A stretch of DNA of 30,149 bases, from contig NZ_JBITLV010000012.1 in assembly GCF_044465595.1 (NCBI RefSeq), positions 1 through 30,149 on the forward strand, given 5' to 3'. The number at the start of each line of letters is the position of its first letter. Position 1 is the stretch's first letter. Of this stretch, positions 7,201-12,218 are shown one piece after another. Below the pieces are notes generated by a model. That model saw nothing but the letters and a program-made list of their open reading frames with translations, had not been told where the DNA came from and made no database searches. The position numbers and the translations under genes were made by a program. Source of the stretch: Spongisporangium articulatum (lineage in GTDB: Bacteria; Actinomycetota; Actinomycetes; Actinomycetales; Kineosporiaceae).

Positions 7201-7875
7201 GAAGCGGCCCTGCGCAGCCTCGACGAGGTGCGCGACGTGATGGACACGGTGCACAACCCCGCCTGGCGGTCCTCGCAGGCGATGCGGGCCTGGGCGCTGC
7301 ACGGTCTCGGGCGCACCGACGAGGCGCTCGAGCTCTTCGGCGACGTCGTCGAACGGGCCCGGGCCTGGGGAGCGCCCCGCACGGTCGCGCAGGCCCTGCG
7401 CCGCCGGGGCACCGCGCGGGCCCTGTCGCAGCGGCCGGGCGCCGTCGAGGACCTGCAGGAGGCGCTCGACCTGCTCGGCTCCGGACTGTCGGGCGGCCTG
7501 GCCGGCACCGCGACCGTCGAGGAGGCCCGTTGCCTGCTGGCGCTCGCCGAGCTGAGCAGCCCGCGCGAGGCGGAGGTGATGCTGCGCCGGGCCGCCACGC
7601 TGGCCGGGACGTCCGGGGCCGACGGGCTGTACCGCGAAGCGACGGCCACGCTGACCGGCCGCGGCCTCGACGCGCCGCTGCGGCCCGAACCGGCCAGCAC
7701 CCTCTCGTCCACCGAAAGGCGCATCGTGGAGCGGCATCTCGCCGGGCAGCCCGAACGTGAGATCGCCGACTCGCTGTTCCTCACCCCGCGCTCGGTGCGG
7801 GCCGCCCTCGACTCCATCCGGGCCCGGCTCGGGGCCGTGACGGCGGGCGAGCTGCGCGCCGCGCTAGACGGCTGA
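4261..7875 (+). CDS. Giant regulator: SARP/BTAD N-terminus, AAA-type ATPase, TPR-like region, LuxR HTH C-terminus
   Basis: 1204 residues from GTG 4261. About 1-95 is an OmpR/SARP winged helix (VLGDVVATRDGAPVDLGGRQQRAVL). About 100-250 is the bacterial transcriptional activator domain, with ALALWRGPAYGGYADEPW and LADELGVDPGPALLALE. Walker A is GPAGIGKTR at 307-315 and Walker B-like VDDLQWCD lies near 408-415. A long alpha-helical TPR-like stretch follows. A LuxR-type HTH starts near 1148 (LSSTERRIVERHLAG, REIADSLFLTPRSVRAALDSI). Having DNA-binding domains at both ends combines the AfsR/SARP and LAL (MalT-like) designs. It is likely an ATP-dependent activator responding to a ligand or protein signal; target genes are unknown. 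Its last 12 bp overlap the convergent ABC gene. Confidence 0.88.
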   Translation: MSIGLRVGVLGDVVATRDGAPVDLGGRQQRAVLCLLLVARGETVATDRLIEQAWRGNPPAGATSGLQAYVSRLRSALEPDRKARSRDSTIVSNDLGYALALPDDAVDAWRFEALVGTALATAEPAARDTILREALALWRGPAYGGYADEPWAEVETGRLAELRDVARDELAAARLAQGESAVLVPELEALVAATPLREERWRLLVLAQYRAQRQGDALATLRRARAVLADELGVDPGPALLALEAEVLAQSPALAPVVPVATVTTAVQPAGPRPAEDLMDRDVELRELQAAVADALAGQARCLVVEGPAGIGKTRLLAEARRLAADSGGRVLFARGSQLEREYGFGAVRQLFEDAVTDAPGTLTGPAAPAAALFGTGDETAPESAPVVTHALYRLALNLAAAVPLVLAVDDLQWCDAASLRFLVYLANRMEGLPLLVVATLRTGEPHQEEELIGHLLHDPVTDRLRPGPLSREGVAELVDTRLGTAERPFVEACYATTSGNPLLLRQLLRALQSERVSPDAAHAQVVTRIGSRAVSSLVLMRLSRMPEPAPAVAAAVAVLGSGAELPVVAVLAGVGEEAAADAVAGLARAEILRDSYPLGFVHPLVADAVYRDLAPGRRQLHHARAARVLADAGAAPESVAAQLLQVPPRGDAWVVSALRTAAARARERAAPEAAATLLRRALAEPPIPTERTAVLLELGQAEAISDAPSAIEPLREAYDRLGSTPAGVELALTLGRILIFVGEPGSAHRFAREAVAALPADAGDAAVVDDRQALVATERIAGYLHDVDPARWRTTPPPEVVGTGRGARMLSVALAWEEVMDGRHRDRALELVRFGIDGGTLLEADTGLLWVIAGQVLDLCDEDAAPLWAAGLVQADQRGDLFTRLGMQLWRGWMLSRRGDLREAHQVLAAGNEMSHTWAEGGIASGYGETFLLNVLIEIGDLAAARAFLEHIRASWRVAEGARMFGEVQARLLLLEGRPEAALRSLDEVRDVMDTVHNPAWRSSQAMRAWALHGLGRTDEALELFGDVVERARAWGAPRTVAQALRRRGTARALSQRPGAVEDLQEALDLLGSGLSGGLAGTATVEEARCLLALAELSSPREAEVMLRRAATLAGTSGADGLYREATATLTGRGLDAPLRPEPASTLSSTERRIVERHLAGQPEREIADSLFLTPRSVRAALDSIRARLGAVTAGELRAALDG

Positions 7876-8664
7876 GCGCAGCGGGGTCAGCTCGTAGAGC
7901 GGGATCCCGTAGGCCGCCGCGAGCTGCGCGATGGTCTCCGGGGCGTGCCCGCTGATCACCAGGTCCGGTTCCGCGAACCGGACCTGCTCCGCGTCGAACA
8001 GCGAGGCCAGTCGGGGCAGGTCGGGGGTGCGGACGCGCACCGGCGGCGGGCTGCTCGGGTCGCCTGTCGGCCGGTCGGCCACCACCCGCCCCGCGCGCAG
8101 GACGACCAGGCGGTCGGCGGGCGGGACGACGTCGGCCGGGTCGTGCGCCGCGACGAGCACCGTGCGTCCGGCCCGGGCCCGGTGCACCAGCAACCGCCGG
8201 ACCCGGTCGGCCCCTTCGAGGTCGAGCCCGGTCGTCGGCTGGTCCAGGACCAGGAGCGGCGGGTCGCCCAGCAGCGCCGCCGCGAGCCCGACCAGCCCGT
8301 GCGCGCCGGGGGACAGGTCCTCGACCCGGCGCTCGTCGCAGGTGAGCAACCCGACCGCCGCGAGGACGTCGTCCACCTGGCAGTGACTCACCCCGAGCGC
8401 GGCCGCGCGGGCCTCGAGAACGGCGCGGACCGTCGTCCCGGTGGGCGCCGCCCGCCCGTCGAGGAGGGCGCCGACGGCACCCGTGACCCGCACCCGCCCG
8501 GCGTCCGGTTCGAGCCGCCCGGCCGCCAGCCGGAGCACCGTCGACGTGCCCGAACCGTTGGGGCCGACGACGGCCGTGACCTGGCCCGGGTGGGCCGCGA
8601 ACGTCACCTCATGGGCGGCGACGACGGTGCCGTGACGCTTCGTCACCCCGTGGAGCTCGATCAT
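7864..8664 (-). CDS. ABC-type ATP-binding protein with altered Walker A and catalytic residues
   Basis: 266 residues with the full fold order of an ABC nucleotide-binding domain: N-terminal MIELHGVTKRHGTVVAAHEV, a P-loop, a signature region, Walker B, D-loop and the switch histidine (VLVAAHDP). Key positions are changed. The P-loop reads GPNGSGTST, with Thr (ACG) where nearly all ABC proteins have Lys (AAG). Walker B ends LLVLDQPTTGLD, with Gln (CAG) for the catalytic Glu (GAG). The signature reads LSPGA rather than LSGGQ. No permease gene is adjacent. Normal ATP hydrolysis is doubtful, so it may be a regulatory or decaying subunit. The frame is intact. It overlaps the convergent giant regulator by 12 bp. 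Confidence 0.82.
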   Translation of the reverse strand: MIELHGVTKRHGTVVAAHEVTFAAHPGQVTAVVGPNGSGTSTVLRLAAGRLEPDAGRVRVTGAVGALLDGRAAPTGTTVRAVLEARAAALGVSHCQVDDVLAAVGLLTCDERRVEDLSPGAHGLVGLAAALLGDPPLLVLDQPTTGLDLEGADRVRRLLVHRARAGRTVLVAAHDPADVVPPADRLVVLRAGRVVADRPTGDPSSPPPVRVRTPDLPRLASLFDAEQVRFAEPDLVISGHAPETIAQLAAAYGIPLYELTPLRSAV

Positions 8665-8683
8665 GGTCCCAGCGTGCGGGACC
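8665..8683. promoter_or_regulatory. Inverted repeat directly upstream of the ABC gene start
   Basis: GGTCCC (8665-8670) and GGGACC (8678-8683) flank a 7-nt spacer and abut the minus-strand ATG (8664-8662). It could be an operator or an mRNA hairpin that hides the start. No conventional ribosome binding site is visible there. Confidence 0.35.
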
Positions 8684-8710
8684 CCGGTTGCAGATCACTT
8701 GAGCTGCTGG

Positions 8711-9346
8711 TCAGAGGCTGCGGACCGCCTTGAGGACGACGTCCTTCGTGTGGTGCGCGCCCGACGGGGCGACCGAGCGGCGGTCGCGGACCTCGTCGAC
8801 CTCGATGGTCCAGCCGGTGCCGAGGAGGCGGGCGACGTCGGCGGGGAAGTAGTAGTCGGCGACGTCGGGGATGTGCCCGAGCTCGGCCGGGTCGTGGTGG
8901 ACGGCGAGCAGCGTGCCACCCGGGGCGGTGGCGGCGATCAGGGCCTTCAGGGACGGGTCGCCCGGTTCGCGACGCATCGCGAAGTACTGCATGTTGACCA
9001 GGTCGTAGGCGTTCGGCTCGGGACGTTCGTGCCGGTAGTCGACGTGCACCCAGGTGACCCGGTTCCCGGGGTCGTGGCTGCGGGCCCGCTCGACCGCGAC
9101 GGCCGAGATGTCGGCCCCGGTGACCTGCCAGCCCTGGGCGGCCAGCCACAGCGCGTCGCCGCCCTCGCCGCAGCCCACGTCGAGCGCGCGGCCTGGCTCG
9201 AGACCGGTCACCTCGTGGACCAGCTGGGCGTTGGGGTTGCCGCTCCACAGGCGGTCCTTCTCGGCGTAGCGCGCGTCCCACTCCGCCTGGCTGTGCGGCT
9301 GGGGTGCGGGTTCGTGGCCCTCGTGGTGATGGTGGTGCTCGCTCAT
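8711..9346 (-). CDS. Class I SAM-dependent methyltransferase with His-rich N-terminus
   Basis: 211 residues from the ATG at 9346. A longer frame (to 9385) exists, but the MSEHHHHHEGHEP start is more natural. After the His-rich leader comes a WDARYAEKDRLWSGNPN motif typical of TehB/thiopurine-type small-molecule methyltransferases. Motif I is ALDVGCGEGGDALWLAAQG at about residues 75-95, then VTGADISAVAVERA, YDLVNMQYF, and a post-motif GGTLLAVHH. The enzyme transfers a methyl group from SAM in the cytosol; the acceptor is unknown. The leader has five consecutive His and could bind metal, but no function is shown. A TTGCCG-type palindrome lies upstream at 9388-9402. Confidence 0.85.
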   Translation of the reverse strand: MSEHHHHHEGHEPAPQPHSQAEWDARYAEKDRLWSGNPNAQLVHEVTGLEPGRALDVGCGEGGDALWLAAQGWQVTGADISAVAVERARSHDPGNRVTWVHVDYRHERPEPNAYDLVNMQYFAMRREPGDPSLKALIAATAPGGTLLAVHHDPAELGHIPDVADYYFPADVARLLGTGWTIEVDEVRDRRSVAPSGAHHTKDVVLKAVRSL

Positions 9347-9387
9347 GGGTGCAGCGTGGACCGTGTCACGAGGCCTGGCAAACATCC

Positions 9388-9402
9388 TTGCCGGAACGGC
9401 AA
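9388..9402. promoter_or_regulatory. 15-bp palindrome upstream of the methyltransferase
   Basis: TTGCCG (9388-9393), GAA, CGGCAA (9397-9402) is a perfect odd palindrome. A further GGCAA half-site at 9377-9381 forms a second inverted pair with TTGCC. It lies 42 bp upstream of the minus-strand methyltransferase start, so it is a likely operator. It also lies just past the 3' end of the tetR fragment. Confidence 0.45.
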
Positions 9403-9412
9403 TCTCCCGCAG

Positions 9413-9590
9413 TCAGGCGAAGATCCGGTCGAGCCGGGCGCGCAGGAGGCGGCGGGCGTCGTCCGGTGCGTAGAGCCCGACCAGCAGCGGGGCGATCAGG
9501 CCCTGAGCCAGGAAGTACGCGCTGCTGGCCCGGCCGGGCGCCCCGTACGACGAGGACTGGGTGCGGGAGACCGCGAAGCGCAGCATCGAT
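9413..9590 (-). pseudogene. C-terminal remnant of a TetR-family regulator
   Basis: The minus-strand frame reads MLRFAVSRTQSSSYGAP, then AYFLAQGLIAPLLVGLYAPDD and LLRARLDRIFA, ending at 9413. This resembles the C-terminal ligand/dimerisation region of TetR regulators. No helix-turn-helix is present: upstream of about 9590 the frame becomes antisense to a hydrolase fragment. The N-terminal half has been lost. It cannot act as a DNA-binding regulator. Confidence 0.6.
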
Positions 9591-9857
9591 CGCGCGCCCA
9601 TCGACCCGACCGCCGTGCAACGGCAGATGAGCGCCGCGCGAGGCGTGAAACTGCCCGCCCTGACGACGCTTTCGATGCCCCTGTTGGTGATCAACGGAGA
9701 ACGTGACCCGATCATGAAGGTCAGCGGCGGGCGGGCGACCGCGCGCGCCGTCCCGGGGTCACGGTTCGTGTCCTACCCCGACATGGCGCACGCGATCCCG
9801 CCGTCGCGGTGGTCGAGCGTGATCGATGAGGTGGCGCGGATCGCCGGTCAGATGTAG
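9590..9857 (+). pseudogene. C-terminal remnant of an alpha/beta-hydrolase
   Basis: From about 9590 the plus frame reads PIDPTAVQRQMSAARG, then LSMPLLVINGERDPIMKV and DMAHAIPPSRWSSVIDEV, ending at 9855-9857. The GERDP acid-loop and the DMAHAIPP catalytic-His region are classic alpha/beta-hydrolase C-terminal elements. The nucleophile elbow and the whole N-terminal part are missing. An upstream ATG-like start (9561) is inside antisense tetR sequence. It abuts the tetR fragment head-to-head and its end overlaps the convergent NlpC-like gene. Confidence 0.6.
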
Positions 9858-10354
9858 CGGCGGATCTGCCCGACCCGGCGGTAGTCGTACTTCAGGTGCA
9901 GCGGAGAGGCGTCGCTGCCGTGCTCGATGACCATCAGGTGGTCGCTGCTGTTGCGCCCCACCACGATGCCCACGTGCCGTGGCCAGTTGCCGGTGGGCGG
10001 GTAGTGGACGAGATCGCCCGGCAGGGCCTTGTCGGCGTCGGCCACCTTGCGGCCGTTGTCGAGCAGGGTCCCCGTGTAGCCGCCCGTCCAGTCCGCCCCG
10101 TTCACCGTGTCCGGCAGTCCGTACTTCAGGAACAGACCGTTCCAGAGGCACCACGTGACGAAGGACGAGCAGTCGGCCCACTTCGGGTACTTGCCGAGCC
10201 GGGCGTCGCGGTTGTTGCGGATCCCGTTCCACCGGCGCGGATCCTGCGTGTAGCGGATGTCGTCGGCGTTGTTCCAGGCCAGTTCCGCCGCCTGGACCGC
10301 CCGGTCACGGGCCCGGCGGCGCTGACTGCCCTCCAGTCCTGAGACGCTGCCCAT
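9848..10354 (-). CDS. NlpC/P60-like (CHAP-type) cysteine hydrolase
   Basis: 168 residues from the ATG at 10354, which shares one base with the stop of the upstream acidic gene (TGATG), so the pair is coupled. A conserved WADCSSFVTWCL supplies the putative nucleophile Cys. Then come LPGDLVHY, PRHVGIVVG with the catalytic His, and MVIEHGS as a possible third residue. This order is that of NlpC/P60 or CHAP amidases, which cleave peptidoglycan peptides. No signal peptide or membrane segment is visible, so export would need another route, or the substrate is intracellular. The far upstream extension of the frame lacks protein character. Confidence 0.7.
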   Translation of the reverse strand: MGSVSGLEGSQRRRARDRAVQAAELAWNNADDIRYTQDPRRWNGIRNNRDARLGKYPKWADCSSFVTWCLWNGLFLKYGLPDTVNGADWTGGYTGTLLDNGRKVADADKALPGDLVHYPPTGNWPRHVGIVVGRNSSDHLMVIEHGSDASPLHLKYDYRRVGQIRRYI

Positions 10355-10593
10355 CAGATCCGCCCCCCTTCGGAGGCCCGGTCCATCTCGGCGACCTGCT
10401 CGGGCGTCGGTTCGGCGTACGGGTCGTCCGGCTCCCCGCCCGCCTCGTCGCCCGGGTCGTCCTCGGTCAGATCGTTGACGGCCACGTTGGTGCGACCCCT
10501 GGTGGCCTGCCGCTCGCGTTCCTCGTCGGCCAGGTCCTGCGCGTATTCGTCGTCGTCCACCGTCGCGGTGTCGACATCGTCCGGTTCGCTCAT
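10354..10593 (-). CDS. Small acidic hypothetical protein
   Basis: 79 residues, very rich in Asp and Glu (MSEPDDVDTATVDDDEYAQ, later DLTEDDPGDEAGGEPDD), predicted disordered and cytoplasmic. It is coupled by a one-base overlap to the downstream NlpC/P60-like gene, which suggests a shared job, for example a chaperone or inhibitor of the hydrolase. That is inference from position only. I recognise no family. Confidence 0.6.
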   Translation of the reverse strand: MSEPDDVDTATVDDDEYAQDLADEERERQATRGRTNVAVNDLTEDDPGDEAGGEPDDPYAEPTPEQVAEMDRASEGGRI

Positions 10594-10756
10594 GATCCCG
10601 AGCGTAGGAACGCGGGCCCACGACCGACAGCCTGCTGACCCGCCCGCGGGAGGGCGGGTGGCACCCCTGCGCCGAGCGGGAAAACCCCGCGTGTCGTCCC
10701 GGCGAGACCCGGCCAGGCCGGTCAGGCGCCGTGCTCATCGATCGCGGGCAACTCCT

Positions 10757-10822
10757 GCCGACCCGTTCGGGAACCGGTTGGAGTTCCTCGAGCCGTTGGA
10801 CGGGGGAGCGTCTCCCGGATGA
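10757..10822 (+). pseudogene. C-terminal scrap of a glyoxalase/VOC-family protein
   Basis: The frame reads DPFGNRLEFLEPLDGG and stops at TGA 10820-10822. DPxGNxLEFLEP is the hallmark C-terminal motif of vicinal-oxygen-chelate (glyoxalase-like) proteins, with the metal-binding Glu. Upstream codons do not continue the family pattern, so only about 21 codons survive. The rest of 10594-11014 holds no gene I can support. Confidence 0.45.
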
Positions 10823-11014
10823 GCCCGGCGCTCACGGTAAGGGTGGCGCGTCGCGTGACGGCCGGCTTTGCCCCGCCGATGCCGCTGAGGCCGCGGCGCT
10901 GCTCGAGACGTTCCTGGTGGTGCTGCCGAACGCTCCGACTGGAACGCCAGATCACTCGATTGGGGAAGATTCGTGCCGCCCTGACGGCCTGGATCTTCCC
11001 CGATCTCTGGTGGG

Positions 11015-11590
11015 ATGAGTCGCGTGAGTGACGTCTGCACGTTCGTGGTCTGCGGGGCGCCGCTGGCGGTGCGCGCGCTCGACGTCACCTCGGCCCTGGT
11101 GCGTTCCGGGTGGGAGGTGCGGCCGATGTTGACGCCGGCCGCCCAGCCGTGGGTCGACGCGGAGGGGCTCGAGGCGCTGACCGGGAACCCGGTCCGGGTC
11201 GCCCTGCGGCACCCGGACGAGCCGAAGGTGACGCCCCGGTCAACGGCGCTCGTGGTGGCGCCCCTGACGTTCAACAGCCTGACCAAGCTCGCCCTGGGCA
11301 TCGCCGACACCCAGGCGCACAGCACGCTGGCCGAACTGCTGGGGGAGCGGGTGCCGTTCGTGGCCGTGCCGATGGTCAACACCCACCTGGCCGGTCACCC
11401 CGCCTTCGCCGGTCACGTCGAGACGCTGACCGGGGCCGGCGTCCGGTGGGTGAACGTGGTCGACGGTTCCGCGGAACCGGCGGTGCTCGACTCCGACACC
11501 GTGGGCGAGGTCGTCACGCGCTTCGACCCGGCCTGGATCACCGGCGTCCTCACGAGATTGGGTGGATCTGGCGTCGCAGAGCGAGCCTGA
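11015..11590 (+). CDS. Flavoprotein (PF02441-like, Dfp/UbiX superfamily)
   Basis: 191 residues from ATG 11015; GTG 11024 is an alternative with GGTGGG 9 nt upstream. The N-terminus CTFVVCGAPLAVRALDVTSAL and the VVAPLTFNSLTKLALGIADT motif correspond to the FMN-binding core of HFCD flavoproteins (compare the PASANTxxKxAxGIAD motif of the CoaC/Dfp domain). At this length there is no CoaB ligase domain, so it is not a full coenzyme A biosynthesis protein. It may decarboxylate a cysteine-containing or aromatic substrate. The typical catalytic His is not obvious, so function is uncertain. An inverted repeat spans its stop codon. Confidence 0.75.
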   Translation: MSRVSDVCTFVVCGAPLAVRALDVTSALVRSGWEVRPMLTPAAQPWVDAEGLEALTGNPVRVALRHPDEPKVTPRSTALVVAPLTFNSLTKLALGIADTQAHSTLAELLGERVPFVAVPMVNTHLAGHPAFAGHVETLTGAGVRWVNVVDGSAEPAVLDSDTVGEVVTRFDPAWITGVLTRLGGSGVAERA

Positions 11591-11602
11591 ATCCACCCGA
11601 TC
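11556..11602. terminator. Long inverted repeat across the flavoprotein stop
   Basis: GATTGGGTGGAT (11556-11567) pairs with ATCCACCCGATC (11591-11602) over 12 bp with one T/C position that becomes a U-G wobble in RNA. The 23-nt loop contains the TGA stop (11588-11590). No T-tract follows. It could be a terminator or processing hairpin, or an operator for the Nudix gene that starts 28 bp later. Confidence 0.45.
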
Positions 11603-11630
11603 CCGGGAACGGCGCGGAATGATCGGTGGG

Positions 11631-12092
11631 ATGAGCGAACGGCACCGCAGCATCGTCGACGTCAGCCTGATCCTGTGGCGCGACGGGCGGGTGCTCATGC
11701 TCCGCCGCGCCAACGCCTCGTTCGCCAACGACATGCTCTGCTTCCCGTCGGGGCACCTGGAGCGGGACGAGACGGTCGTCGAGGCGATGGTCCGGGAGGC
11801 CGGTGAGGAGATCGGCGTCCGCGTCGACCCGGCCGCGCTGCGGCTCGCGCACGTCGTGCACCACACCGATGAGGGGGTGCGGGGCGCGGGGGACCGGGTC
11901 GGGTTCTTCTTCGAGGTCGACTTCGAGATCGACGCGGTGGACGGCGAGCCGGTGAACGCCGAGCCGCACAAGCACTCCGAACTGGTGTGGGTCGACCCGC
12001 ACGACCTGCCGGCGGACGTCGTCCCGTACCAGGCGGCGGGCCTGCTCGGGCACCTCGACGGGACGAACCTGACCCTGCACGGGTGGGACTGA
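11631..12092 (+). CDS. Nudix hydrolase
   Basis: 153 residues from ATG 11631; ATG 11619, with GGGAAC at 11605-11610, is an alternative start. The Nudix box is complete: G, five residues, E, seven residues, RE, two residues, EE, one residue, GV (GHLERDE then VREAGEEIGV). It hydrolyses nucleoside diphosphate-linked compounds with Mg2+. N-terminal RHRSIVDVSLILWRDGRVLM and the RRANASF context are common in small actinobacterial Nudix proteins; the substrate cannot be read. It is a single-domain cytosolic enzyme. A terminator-like hairpin follows directly. Confidence 0.9.
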   Translation: MSERHRSIVDVSLILWRDGRVLMLRRANASFANDMLCFPSGHLERDETVVEAMVREAGEEIGVRVDPAALRLAHVVHHTDEGVRGAGDRVGFFFEVDFEIDAVDGEPVNAEPHKHSELVWVDPHDLPADVVPYQAAGLLGHLDGTNLTLHGWD

Positions 12093-12100
12093 CGGCCGAC

Positions 12101-12127
12101 CTCACACCGGCCCGCCGGGGGTGTGAG
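12101..12127 (+). terminator. Hairpin terminator after the Nudix gene
   Basis: CTCACACC (12101-12108) and GGTGTGAG (12120-12127) are exact 8-bp arms with an 11-nt GC-rich loop, 8 bp after the Nudix stop. No U-tract follows, as is common in high-GC actinobacteria. Confidence 0.6.
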
Positions 12128-12206
12128 GGAACCGCAACCCCTGGAAACCGCGGGCGACATCCGGAGTTGACGGGCCCGACCTAGCGTCGGAGCGGGCCCC
12201 TCATCC

Positions 12207-12214
12207 GGAAGGAG
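12207..12214 (+). promoter_or_regulatory. Strong ribosome binding site for the nitrate reductase fusion
   Basis: GGAAGGAG ends 4 nt before ATG 12219 and is a near-complete match to the anti-Shine-Dalgarno sequence. It fixes the start. Two direct copies of a GGAA(A)CCGC motif lie upstream, at about 12128 and 12143. Confidence 0.8.
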
Positions 12215-12218
12215 TGAC

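Noticed and set aside
4153..7737. 1194-residue minus-strand open frame
   Set aside because: Low-complexity Arg/Gly/Pro/Gln sequence typical of the antisense shadow of a high-GC gene; the plus strand has clear domains.
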